A stretch of DNA of 64,000 bases, from contig JAHLEZ010000016.1 of NCBI GenBank assembly GCA_020726505.1, positions 1,116,001 to 1,180,000 on the forward strand. The letters are read 5' to 3'. The notes under the pieces are model-generated. The model was not told the origin of the DNA and ran no database searches. It saw only the letters and a program-made list of their open reading frames with translations. Positions 27,666 to 39,511 of the stretch are shown here, one piece after another. Every line of letters starts with the position of its first letter. The first letter of the stretch is position 1. A program made the translations under genes and the position numbers. The DNA is from Leptodontidium sp. MPI-SDFR-AT-0119. Its lineage: Eukaryota; Ascomycota; Leotiomycetes; Helotiales; Leptodontidiaceae.

Positions 27666-28469
27666 TTTGAGCTTATCTCGATTGAGTTTAGCTTCTTTGA
27701 TTCCTCTAGGCAAATATCACTTATAGTGATTTATTAGACTATTTTAGTCTTTATAACCTCACGTTGAGGCTCTCTCCCTCTTTGATTTGGTATGCCCTAA
27801 ATCGATTTAAAATCGATATATTAAGGTAAAAAGTCTTGCCAAGGACTTATATATTACCTTACTAAGGGTTTCGTTTAGCTAGTATTATAACAGGGTTCCC
27901 AGCGGTCTGCTTAGGCTCTTATTACAACTGCTAGCGCCACTACTAGCTTAGTTTCTCTCACAGGAGGTAAATAAGCTCAACTAACTGTAACCCTCTCCGA
28001 GGATGGCTTCTTATACAGCTAAAAAAGCCTAAAACCACTGTAATTTGTGCTAGACTAGTAACGATCCGGACAGCCACTCCCTAATACAGCCACGCTAGCA
28101 CGCTACTAATAGCCACTACTAGCGCCGTAAAAGGTATGGGCACCTAGGAATGAGAGATGTTGTTATAAGACCTAGAACCGCAATCTAGGTGGCTACGCAC
28201 GCTTATAACGTCTAGGGACCACTAGGTTATGATTTCCCTAGGGTTTAGTCTCAGGGTCAAAGGCCTCGGGTCCGTAATACGTCCTAATCGGGTTAGTAAG
28301 GGCTCAAAGGGGACTAGCTTACTTCAATTAAGAGAAGCTAGTATGGCTTTCTCGACAAGCGTTTGAACGGAAGCAGCGGTAGTTACTGGTCCGAGTCCAG
28401 TTAGTAGTCTCAATCGGGAATAGTGTGTCGGTAACTGATATAATAGGCCACCTTAGCGAATTGCTACCA

Positions 28470-28760
28470 TGTGAAAATAGGTGGGCCAATCAGAAGAGAG
28501 GAAGCGCAGTAGGTGAACACGTGATTAGAGACAAAGTAGATTGCTTGCTTGCTTGAGAAGAGCTATAAGGGCTCTTCGGTAGTTATATACATAATATTAG
28601 CTTCTCTAGAAGCTTCGACGACTACGTAGTCGATTACGTGGCTCTTACGGACTACGTAATCGAATACGAGAGTAATTTCCGAGCCGCGTAAGCAGTGGAG
28701 ATTACTTCGGTTATTCTCCAGCGTAGAGTCGGCACGAGTTACCGAAGTCAAAATCTAACA
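28470..28760 (-). repeat. 5' LTR of the copia element
   Basis: Direct-repeat partner of 22681-22971, same length. Between it and the Gag start lies about 800 bp (27666-28469) of leader without open frames. Confidence 0.92.
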
Positions 28761-31303
28761 CTTTTAGTAAATAAGAAGGCCGACTTTAGGGAAAACGACT
28801 TAGAAAAAAGGAGTCCAAAGGGCCGCTTTCCTTAGTAAAAGTAACTAGTAATTAGTGCGCTACTAATAGCAAGTAATCTAAGAAGCCTTCGCGATTTTAA
28901 ACTTTTATTTTCCCTTTATAATAATCGAGCGGCCTTAATTTTAGTTTTAATTTACGACTTTAAAGGAGCTTATTATAAGTTTATTTGATATTAAGTAATA
29001 TACTTGATCTAATAATTACCTTAGTACGTAACCTGTAAATCTATAAGCTGGGATTTTTTAATATATAATAGCCCTTAGACTATTTATAAGTAAATAGCCT
29101 CGAGAAATAACTTTTGTTGTTTAGTTTTAAGACAACTATAATTAAGAAAAATACCCGGGGAATTAGATTATTAGGTGTAGTTATAAGTAAGATTATAATT
29201 CTTAATATTAAAGAGTATAAATTAATATAAAATAGGAATATTAAAAATAGACCTTTTAATTTAGCTAAAAGAATTCACGGACTTCCTTAAAAAGGATGAG
29301 ATATTATAAGAGGCTTAGTTTATTAACGAACGGAATCTGTAATTTCGGACTTAGGCGACTCTTAAGGCTAATATAAGGAGGCTATAAGCGGACTTAGACT
29401 AGGCGATTTGTACTGTCTTAGATATTAATAATAAAGTATTAGTAAACTTGTAAACCGAAGCTTGCGATACTTAGTGGGAAGCGAAGGATATAAAGACAAG
29501 AACTCATTTAACTTAAAACGAGTTAAAAGAGATAAGGGGGATATTAGCCGAGTTAATCTGAACATAAGATAATAATACTTAGTCTAAAAGTAAGACTACT
29601 TAGGCTTTAAGATATCTATCGATATATACTCGTTAATATAATAATTTATAAAAACAGAAGGCACAAAGACGAGATATAACTAAAAAGAAAGGGGTTAGTA
29701 GTAAGGCTATTAGGAAGGAGGTGCTATAAGAAGAAGTGGAGTAAAGGAACATCGACTCTAAGGAGGATAAACTCGCGTAACCCAATAATAATATTATGAA
29801 AATATCTATACTAAAGTTAGTGCCTAAAGCTAAAACGCCACAAGATAATACACTTAAACACGGCGTGTAAATACTTTCACGAAAGATCTGTAATAAGCCA
29901 AATAGTATTATATATAAACTTAGGCGAGTAAAAAAGATAAGAAAAGTAAAGATAGTAATCGACCCTACGCTTAAGGAGTATAATATAATAGTAGGCACGG
30001 TAGTTACTAGACTTAAGGGCATAACCGAAAAGTAAAATACATAAAGTAAAAGGAGTATTAAGAGACCGTAGATATTAAGAAGAGTATTAATAGTAAATTA
30101 AATGGCTAAGTATATAAATGAGTTAGTAGGGAGAGTATATAAGGTTATGTTAATAACCGTATTATTTTAATAAAATATCGTAGTTTGTTAGGTTAACAGA
30201 AAGATTTTAGAAGAAGATAAGATCACGGTAGGAGTAACTGCACTTATAAGGTTAAAGGCGAGTTAAATAGGGAGTAATAATATTCGCGTTAAACATCTTA
30301 GTTAGACGATTTTTTGTGCGGTACTTATAAACACAGATCTTAATTATATTATTAGTACTAATAAAGGGGATAAGATATTAAATAGATTATTTCTAAAGTA
30401 TAAATTACTAAGTAAGCCGGGTGTAATAAAGATTGTGAAGGATAAGGAAGATTTTTATAGGGCTATAAGATTACTTGATTATTATATTAGAGTTAATAGA
30501 CGGGATAGAGATCTATTGTTCTTAGTTACATAAGAATAAATCGACCGAGTTTGTTTAATTTTAGAAGAGAAGTAAATATTAAAATATAAAAGGTTACTTA
30601 CTTATAATTACTTTAAGTATTAATAGTTTAAGATCTTTTTAATAATTTAAAGACTATAAGTATATTAAACCTAATTTAATATAAAAATAGTATTATTAAT
30701 TAGAATAGGAGTATTATTAAAGAGAAATATTTATTTAGTAAGCCGGCTTTAATAAGGGGACTTTTATAAGGCCACTTTAGTGGAGTAATTTTAGTAAGGC
30801 GACTTTAGTAAGGCCGCTTTATAGGGAATAAGACGACTTTGGCGGGGCCACTTTAACGGTACGATTTTAGTAAGGCGACTTTAGCGAGGCCGCTTTATAA
30901 AAAGTAAGAGACTTTAGCGGGGCCACTTTAGTGAAGTGATTTTAGTAAGGCGGCTTTAATAACGGGGCTTTAGTTATTTTATTTTATTTAGGACCTTTAA
31001 GTATTAGTATTAAGGATAAGGGTATATATTGTACTATATTTAATAAATAAAAGTGGGCTTAATATAATTATTATTCGTGACTTGTAAGGGAAAAGGGGGC
31101 TAGGAGGAATAGATGCGCACGACTTAGACGGCGGCCGTCTGCCGATTAGAGTGATAGGCCGTCCGCTAATCTCGCTAAATGGCGGACGGCTGGCGCCGCT
31201 GGCGCAGGACGCGGAATGGCCTATGGGCCGCCGAGTTTTTTTTTGCTGATGAAGGAGATAGACTAACGCTCGAGGACGAGCTTTTTCCGGAGGGGGGGGG
31301 TAA
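28761..31303 (+). mobile_element. Remnant of a plus-strand LTR element, internal part
   Basis: Degenerate sequence reading better on the plus strand (stretches such as NNKVLVNL and WEAKDIKTRTHL near 29430-29510, separated by TAA/TAG). I infer a decayed Gag-like region but recognise no domain. The last part (31090-31300) is GC-rich and unmutated, ends with an acidic stretch (ADEGDRLTLEDELFPE-like) and a run of nine G, and leads directly into an LTR at 31304, so it is the 3' end of an element. Its 5' LTR is not in the window. The minus-strand open frame 30022-29633 has no recognisable content. Confidence 0.45.
30787..30970. repeat. Degenerate tandem repeat, about 76-bp unit
   Basis: The block 'attttagtaaggc' recurs at 30787, 30864 and 30939, each followed by 'gactttag', 'ggccgcttta' and 'ggggccacttta' variants, giving a period of about 75-77 bp with point differences. 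Isolated pieces with the same words also occur near 28775-28830. Confidence 0.6.
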
Positions 31304-31552
31304 TGTGACGACTGTCGCTGCCTAGAGCCTCATTTCCACCGGCTCTACTTAGTACTGCCTGATCGGGACGTACCGAGATTACTATAGTGCTAGGCATACT
31401 AACCTCTTATATATAAACTTATTCTTTCTTTACCTTCTTTCCTCTGTAGTTGTAGATTCTAAGTTGATACTTGGTATCGTCATATGTCTCTTGTGTTGAT
31501 ATGTGAGGCGTCAGTTACACGTGACTGTCGTCTTTCTAGGGCAAGCGTCACA
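31304..31552 (+). repeat. LTR of a plus-strand element, little mutated
   Basis: Begins TGTGACG and ends CGTCACA, a perfect 7-base inverted terminal pair. It is preceded by the purine tract GGAGGGGGGGGG (polypurine tract) and contains CTTATATATAAA, a plausible TATA box. Composition is normal, unlike its surroundings. The partner LTR was not found in the window. Confidence 0.6.
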
Positions 31553-31942
31553 CAGGGAGGGACGTTATTATAAGGCATATGGTCAGTTCTGTGAATGAGG
31601 ACTTTCTCGGCGTCGTTGTCAAAAAGGCGTATGTTTAAATTTGCGCATGCTCAATCGTTTGATTAAGGATTCCTCGGAGTCGCTGTCATGAAGGTACATG
31701 CTTAATTCTCGTATGTCTAAATTGAGTCTGCATAAAAGGATGCCTTACCGTTGCCTGTCTCGGGGAATATGCTTGAATCTTCGTATGCCTAAACCTAAGC
31801 CGTTATAGCATACGTGTGACTTTGTGAGCCTTCCCTTACCAGGAGTTGTCTCAGAGGAGCTGTAAACTCGCAGGAGCGTTCTCCTAGAAGCCCTGCCTTC
31901 ATAGGAGATATGTCCTAGTCGCGATATTAACCTAGGAGCTAT
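31553..31942. other. GC-balanced spacer without recognised features
   Basis: 390 bp of unmutated sequence between two LTRs. It contains loosely repeated words (gtatgtttaaatttg, gtatgtctaaattgag, gtatgcctaaac) at about 70-90 bp spacing but no open frame or recognisable gene. It may be a fragment of host DNA or of another element. Confidence 0.4.
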
Positions 31943-32198
31943 TGTCGGTGCAGTACCGGTTCATGTACCACGCCGCATGTGTGAATATATTCTAATGCGA
32001 GTATGGCGACAGAGTAATAAATATATAGTTCAAAATCTGTGTATATTCGAAGAGAGTGCGAGGAGAGCTAGACTATATACTACGAAACTCCACCAAATCT
32101 CCACCGAAACTAGTCCGGCTAAGCTCTGACCCCTGACTTTGACCCGCACCCCCTTTTCCGGACTAAAGTATACTTATATAGGGACTTGTGGACTAACA
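31943..32198 (-). repeat. 3' LTR of the RIPed LTR element
   Basis: 256 bp, partner of 39250-39505. This copy retains more GC (for example gccgcatgtgtg against gccgcatatata), so it is the less mutated one. Confidence 0.88.
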
Positions 32199-33530
32199 TA
32201 GGCAAAACTTCTTTTAGAAAAACCATTTCTAATACACGTAAAAGTAAATAACTAGTAATATATAAAAAATAACAAATAAAATGACAGAGTATTTAATATT
32301 GTCTAATCCCGATCTGATAGTATCCCGAAAGTGTCCCGAAAGGAGTCCGAATATAATAAGACACAGTAGCGAGGTTAAGCGAGAACTAGTAATAATAAGA
32401 ACCCTTAATATTATATAACGTGATAGATATATATATATATCGCCTCCCCTTAAAAGTTTAGAATCTCTTTAATAAACACATATATAACTACTATACGTAT
32501 ATTACTTTCCGATCTCCCTAAATTCGCTTAATATAACTTAAAAATTAATATTTTTAAGAAGACTATATTAAATTAAATAAACAAGCCAAAAGTAAATATA
32601 CTCTTCGGAGATAGTTTAGTAAGGAAACAGTATACTAACTGAAAACAGTGCTTACACTTATACTTATAAGAGCGCTTGACCTCGTATACTGTAAATGTTA
32701 TATTTAGTGCGTTTGTCTCCTCGTAAAGAACCTATCTTACGAATACGCCTTTAATAATCCCAAGAGCAAGAAATACGTATATTACGTAAAGAAGAAGTCC
32801 TGGTGTAACTTAATAAGTATTCTTATTTTTTTTCCCTATTTTAAATTACATCCGAATCCTCGCCGAAAGTACTCTAGATATATAGTTACTAATATATAAT
32901 AGATTCTGTGGTTTGTCGCCGAAGAATACTTTCGTTTAATTACTGCCCTCGAGGCAAAAGATAAAGAAGCCATTGTTATTACTACTAAATCAATTAATTC
33001 GGCATTATTAGTCGCCGCTATTAACGCACTAAAGACTACTAAGGAGTTGTCGCTAGCGTTATTAGAGAAAACGCGCGCTATACGCCGGGAAATCGCTGGC
33101 CTAGTTAGCTCGTAAGTAATAAGTTAACCCCCTTATTCCTTTTTAATATTAAGGCCCTTAAGTATTAACGCTTTATATAATAAAAGACGGTACTAGTCTT
33201 AAACCGGCTCCTTACTATTGTTTCCTTTACTACTATTAAGCGTAATAGGGAGAACAGCAGTAAGAACGATTCTCTTATTAAGCGCCCCCGCCGAAGTCGC
33301 CGCTATAACGCGGAGGAAAAGGACAAGGAATCTCTTTTAAATATCTATAAGTAAGGGATTCGGCCTTATTTTAGATTAGCTTCGTAGTAAGTTCTTTGTG
33401 GCGGCACTTTCTTTATATTATTATACGGGAGTAGCCCCTTATAGTAAAACCGGCAGTTTGTCCCTATTAAAGTGTCGTCGTAAGGCCGCTTATTAATACT
33501 TTAAATTAGAGGGTATTTAGAACTAAATCG
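32199..33530. other. AT-rich interval with plus-strand coding-like stretch
   Basis: Inside the LTR element, beyond RNase H in element orientation. The plus strand has an Ala/Leu/Lys-rich open stretch near 32990-33115 (KTTKELSLALLEKTRAIRRE) and a basic one near 33260-33350 (KRPRRSRRYNAEEKDKE), both antisense to pol. I recognise no family. They may be traces of an inserted element or chance. Confidence 0.3.
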
Positions 33531-33539
33531 AGTGTGTTT

Positions 33540-36500
33540 TTAACTTTATAAATTAATTAAATATAAAAATAATTATAAGTGATAAATTAATAAAAAATAA
33601 GAGTTATAAGGAAATGTATAAATAACAAAAAAAATCAACGAGTATAAGAAACCTCTCTATTATTAGTCTAAATTGACTCCGGTTAACTGTTAAACTTAAC
33701 CCTTTATTTTAACAATAAGGATGTTAGTGTTAATAAAATCCCGAAGAGCCTTATTCGGAGTACTTTTCGTTATAGCGTTAGCAGGATTATTAACGCTATT
33801 AATCTATTAAACCTCCGTTAGCTCTCTACGCTCGTATAATTAACGAATAGCTATAATATCGATTATTAGACGCTTTTCTTTTGTCGTACTGAGCTTAATA
33901 ATATACTTATAAAGGGACAAAGAATCTGTGTAAACAATAGTAAGAAGACGTGAGATATTAAGCTTATTAGTTACTATATTAATAGTAATACTAAGGGAGA
34001 TTAATATATTAATACTAGCTACTATAATATATAACTCCGATATAAGTACTACACGAGTTACTCTCTTATATTTCGTTAAGCTCGTATATATAATATTACT
34101 AGTTAAAGTAAATTACGTATCCCCCACCGTTTCGGTACTGATTACTAATACGAAACCTATTTGTGAACTTAAGTCTTTGTTATTAATAAAAGAACCGTCT
34201 ATAAAGACGTAGACTTTCGTAAACCGTAAGTTAACTAATACGTATTAAAGTCCTCTCTCTAGGTTGTTTATTTATTATTTAAGGCGTAAGTTTAAGGCCT
34301 TAACGTTATCTTCCGTTAGATTCTAATATTATACTGCGACTAAGAGATTAAATATTACTTCCGGCTAATAAATAGTGGCAAAGTAAGCCGCACGAGCTCG
34401 TTACTTTTTATAAGCCTTTTTATAGTCCTCTTTTTCTGCGTCGACTAGCTCTAGCCTTACTCCCTGACCTTTCTGAGACATATAGAGGCTGTCTTTATTT
34501 ATAGAAATAATATACTTATTAAACGTAATAGTTTTAGTAAGGAGTAGTACTTGTATAGGCTTTATTAAAAAACCGGCCTTAGTAATCTCATTTTACTTTC
34601 TTACTAAGAAGTCCTTATCTCCTAGAATTAACGTATCGTCTGTTTATATCCCTACGACTTTAAAGTCATAACTTTCCTTAGTATTAATTAGTAAACATAA
34701 GTCGTACGTTAATGTCTCTATTTATAGGTTCTTTATATAATATTTATAATATATATTAAACTAATAGTTTCCGGACTTAAGTATATTATATAATAGTAGT
34801 ACTATTATAAATATTATACTAAAAGGGAAATCTCCTGCGATCTCTTCCGGTGGCTATATAAATATGTCTCGGAGAAGCCTTGTCTCTGCCTAGACGTAGA
34901 CTTAAGTAATGTCCTTAATAGCCAAATAGGATTCAGATTAGTTTCGGAGGCGATTTAGGTACTTAACGGCAGCGGCTAAAAATATAAGTAATCGTTAACT
35001 AAATCGTTAAATCATTAGAGACTAAGTTAAAATCTCTTTCTTCCTTTTGTCGTTAAAGTATTAAATTACTAGCCTTGACTTCTTATATAAAGCTAACGTC
35101 TCTTTACCTTTAACCTCGTCTATTATTTTTAACTTAAAGATGTAGTGGCCTCTTACTTTAAGGTCGTCCTTATAAATAAGTACAAAAATACCCCTTTTAA
35201 TAAGTACTTCGTATTTTGTCCTTCGGGACTACTAAAATAATGACCTTAATATTATAATCTTCCCTTTAGCACGTAGTTTAATAAATAACTCTTAGTCCCT
35301 TGTCTCTTTTTTAGTTAAAAACACTTCCGTATTATAATCGTTATTAATAGTTAGTAAATCTAAAAGGTATTTCGTAAATAGAATTTAGATAGTAATTTAG
35401 GGTAGATTTAGTGCTATTTTAGTGGCGTTTCTGACTAGGGATCCTAGATATTACTTATAAATATCCTTTAGTAAGTTTTCTTTTTGTCGTTTAATACTAG
35501 AGGTGTCTATTTTAAAGGGACAAATTATAATCGATCGGAACGTTCGTATTCTCCTATTCCTTATATTAATCTTATATACCTCCCCTTTTATTCCTAAGAA
35601 ATTATAAAGTCCCCTTTACCCTTTGCCCTCCTTATATACTAGGACTTAATTATTTAAGCAAAGATCATAAATATAAGTGGTTCCGGGGCCGTTCTGTGTG
35701 GCTAACGTGTTATTAACTTTGCGCGTAATATGGATTTTCCGTACTTCTTTTATAACTTTCCTAATCGAAGCCACACGCTGTTCGACTAACAGATTTAGTA
35801 AATCTAGCTCTGTTATTTTAGGGTATACTCCAAAAACAAGTAATATAGGGATCAGCCTATTAAGACTAACTGTATTATTTACTACTTTTACTATTATTTA
35901 TAGTCAGTCTTCGTCGCTTAACTCAGGGTACTCTTCTATAACGATTTTATAAGCACGGCGTAATAGGCGGTGGTATCGCTTAACTTTGCTAATTAAATAG
36001 TGTGCCTTAATAGGTACTAGCTTAGAGGTATTACTTATAGATCTGAGTACACTCCGAAACTCCTCAGAATTAAAATTAATACTATAGTCGTACACGACGA
36101 AATCCGGAGGTCTAAGGTATGTGTTAATTTATACTGACTTGAATACGTTAAAGGTGGCCCGAGCCGTAGCGGAACTAAAGGCCTTTTAGAGTAGTTTCGC
36201 CGTACTAAAACCCGTTGCCTTATTTACTATAGAGGGCATATCGTTCTCTAAACATTGCGATATCGACGTAGACTATATAATTAAAGTCGACGTCGTCTTG
36301 TAATTTAAAGCGGAACCTATATAGAGCATCTACGTGTTTTTAGTAATACTCACACATCTCCTTAACCCTTAACATGACTTCCGAGTCATACTCATGGCTA
36401 GCTTAATCTAGTAAGTACTATAAACGTCTTACCGAAAGGTGTCCGAAACGCCTATAAAGCCGACGTATTTCTGGTTCGGTCAGGTGGCATGCATTTATCG

Positions 36501-38900
36501 TTCCGGTAGAAGTGTCTAGTAATTGACAATATTAATTTAAAAGTAACTATAAATACCTATGCTTTTATACAATTAAGTGCTTCTTGTCGCCTTAAATCAA
36601 GACGTTACGTAAGTTATTATACTGTGTATTTAGCGTATTTAGCTATTATAAACAAACTAGAAATGGGATATCTACGTCCACGATTTAGAAGTCCATTTCT
36701 TTAGCCGGAGTATTAACTATAGTAACCCCTAAAGACGGTTATAAACCGGCACTGAATGTGATCCGGCTTTAGCCCGCTTAGCTAGTATTAAACTTGACAT
36801 CTTAAATTCGTTATAATGCCTGTAATTAGTTAATCCCTCCCGTGTTTTTATTAAATACCCCTGTGTTAATTAATAGACTTTAAAAGAATCTGTCTGTTTA
36901 TTACGTTATATAGGCCTCACTTAGAGTAAGTCTCTTGATTTTACTTTCTAAGATATAAGTAGCTTTCCTTTTGTTAAGTTAGCTTATAACTTCTCGTGTA
37001 TTATATTATACTTCACTTACTATAAATATAGTCGTAAAGTTTATAGTACTATTATTATTATTGTCGTCAGAACTCTCTAAAGAATCGTTAATATCTATTA
37101 AAGTGTCTAAATCCGTATTTTAGTAACTTCCTAAATAGTGTCCGGATATAGTCTAGTTCTAGTCCGAATTAAGGTCGATCCCCTTAACATAAGCTAAGTA
37201 GCTCCTAAAGGTCTTGTCTATAGCCTTCACTTCTTCGGCCTTGCGCGCCGCGAAGTATCGTACCTTTAACGTTACTTACTCTTTATTAAAGTAGCGACTA
37301 CTATAGTAATTTATCTTTTTATAAATAATATAGCTTATATAGCTTAATAGAGGCTAGAATTTGTCTCCGCGTTTGTTTCTACTTGAAAATTTCATTTTAC
37401 AATCAGAGTAATAAGCCGCCTTATTTACGACATAAGATTAATAGCGATTCGTATATAATCCGTAGTACTTACTTACCCTCGATCCCGAGTCATAAGTCAC
37501 TTTAACGCCGACGGCGGAGCGAAGACTATCTATTAATATAAGGAAGGTAGGAAGTGCCTAAAATAAGGCCATCTTAAAGAGGGGGTTCCTTAATACTCCC
37601 TATATAAACTTATTACGGAGTGTCTTATTGTTCTATATATTATCGTCTTTTAAGCCAAGCTAAATACTCTATAATTCCTTGGCGAAGTTCTTTAATTAAG
37701 TTAGTACTAGTTTTCCTGTCTAGTGAGGCTCCTCTTAAAATAATAAGAAAGTCAGACTAAACCACCGGCTAAGGAACTTATTAGCTTTCTCCTCCGTCTT
37801 AAAGTATTCGCGAGTCGTCTTGACAAGCTTATTAAATGAGTACCCCTTATTTTAGAGGTACCGGTAGTAGTACAAACTAGCCTTATCTCGTAATATTAAC
37901 GGAAAGGCTCGATTCTAGACCTTAGTCTTAATTAATACTCTCTAACACAAGTCGGCGAAAATGTGGAACTTCTTATTTAAGTAGTCCTTGTCTCCGCTAT
38001 ATTAGAGCTCCTTAATATATATTTTAATAAAGTTTACTAACGATTTTGCTTAGTCTAGGGTTAATAGATCTATAACATATTATAATAGCCGAATCAACTC
38101 CGTATATAGTCTAGTAGTCTTAGGAACCTCAAATAGTAGTAATAACTTGTCCCGTGGGTATATTACTAACGTTAATATAAGATTTAGTAACGTGTAGTCA
38201 TTTAATTTCCACAAGTAGAGATTACTTAAGGGATCCCTTTTAAGAGTAAATAAAAACTCCTTCTTTAGGACTATAAGTGAGGGGGTTATACTATATAAAT
38301 CCTCGACTTTATTTCCTTTAGTAAGGGAGATCTTAAGTAATCTTAATAACTAAATCGTCTTTATAAGCTTTACTCCTAACCCTTTTGAAAGAGTGTCTTC
38401 CTCCACGAAATAAATAACTACTTTTAATTAGTATTATAGAGACATCGGGGTTTAATTTTATTAAAGTATTATTAGGAATAGAAATAATAGTCGATAGAGT
38501 AATTCCCGGATGTGATTTAGTACCGATTCGGGGTAGTTCCGAATTTATATCTCTATTTAGTCCTTTAGCTACAAATTTTCCTTAGCTTACACTGCCTCTA
38601 CTAAAGCCTCTACTGTCCTCGTCCCCCTTTACCGTCGTACAAATATACTAAAGGCTCGTAGGTCGTCCCTAAAGTATATACGTTTTATAACCTTAATTAA
38701 TCTAAACTCCTTTACTATTTAACCCTTAAAATACTCCTAAAAGTCTTAGAAAAGGAATTCTCCCTTAATACGGCTGTTATAAAAGGACTCACAAAACTTC
38801 CGTGAATATACTATTATATCTCTTATAAAAGCTAGACTAAGATTTAGCGTTTCTCTTAGTATAACTGTGTTATTAAATATTTCTGGAGTTAACTCTAACT
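33540..38900 (-). pseudogene. Copia-like pol remains (integrase, RT, RNase H)
   Basis: Minus-strand order fits 5'-integrase-RT-RNase H-3'. The open stretch 36095-35904 (EFRSVLRSISNTSKLVPIKAH, KVKRYHRLLRRAYKI) resembles the C-terminal half of an integrase core, including the conserved V-x-RYH-x-PLRRA context. About 34630-34680 reads FKVVGI-stop-TDDTLILGD, matching the RT catalytic TDD of fungal copia polyproteins with Gln changed to a stop. About 33740-33940 reads TDSLSLYKYI, TTKEKRLIIDIIAIR, NPANAITKSTPNKALRDFINT, the RNase H end. Gag was not identifiable in 36100-39250. Confidence 0.6.
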
Positions 38901-39249
38901 CCGGCGTACGGTGTAAAGTATCCGCTATTGTGTCAGGTATAATTCGTAGGCGATCCAGTGGGTTCCCGAATAAGTTTCTTAAAAGTCTAAAGTTCTAGAT
39001 TCAAAGATATTAAATTAACAGTCTTTGTAAAGTAACTGTCGTGTTATAATAGCTCTTGTCTAATGTGTAGTCCTCTTAATCGAGTCTCAAGAGAGAAGTT
39101 ACCTTCCTTCTACGATCTAAAAAAAGTAAAATGCCCTTTAAGGAAAATATAATAAAGTAATCTTTAAGTTAAAGCCTAAAATCCGCTTTATAGCCTAAGA
39201 CCTTTTCTGTCTATAATAAGGTTAATAATATAAGCTTGCTACTAATTAG

Positions 39250-39505
39250 TGTCAGTATAGTACCGGTTTATGTACTACGCCGCATATATAAATATATTCT
39301 AATGCGAGTATAACGATAAAGTAATAAATATATAATTCAAAATCTGTGTATATTCGAAGAGAGTGCGAGGAGAGCCAGACTATATACTACGAAACCCCAC
39401 CGAATCTCCACCGAAACTAGTCCGGCTAAGCTCTGACCCCTGACTTTGACCCGCACCCCCTTTTCCGGACCGAAGTATGCTTATACAGGGACCTGTAGAC
39501 CAACA
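39250..39505 (-). repeat. 5' LTR of the RIPed LTR element
   Basis: 256-bp copy with more A/T substitutions than 31943-32198. Its GC-rich core (ccgaaactagtccggctaag, ctgacccctgactttgaccc) is unchanged in both copies. Confidence 0.88.
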
Positions 39506-39511
39506 TTTTTT

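Larger units (their letters stand above)
22681..28760 (-). mobile_element. Ty1/copia retrotransposon, nearly intact
   Basis: 6,080 bp bounded by 291-bp direct LTRs that start TGTGAAAATAG and end ...CTAACA. The two LTRs differ at about four positions, all transitions, so insertion was recent relative to the surroundings. Gag-pol lies on the minus strand. Base composition is far closer to genic DNA than in the flanking gypsy copies. No 5-bp target duplication is visible (AACTA before, CTTTT after), which suggests recombination between elements or loss of one flank. Confidence 0.88.
31943..39505 (-). mobile_element. LTR retrotransposon (copia-like), heavily RIPed
   Basis: 7,563 bp bounded by two 256-bp direct repeats (31943-32198, 39250-39505), both TG...CA. 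LTR differences are transitions, mostly CpA/CpG to TpA in the right copy. Pol is on the minus strand and decayed. No 5-bp target duplication is visible (GCTAT / TTTTT). Almost every reading frame between the LTRs is closed by A/T-rich stops, typical of strong RIP. Confidence 0.8.

Noticed and set aside
22676..28765. Target duplication of the copia element
   Set aside because: Flanks AACTA and CTTTT do not match, even allowing C-to-T changes.
29633..30022. 129-codon hydrophobic minus-strand frame
   Set aside because: Long only because RIPed AT-rich DNA yields Ile/Leu/Phe/Ser codons; no family match and the opposite strand reads more like an element.
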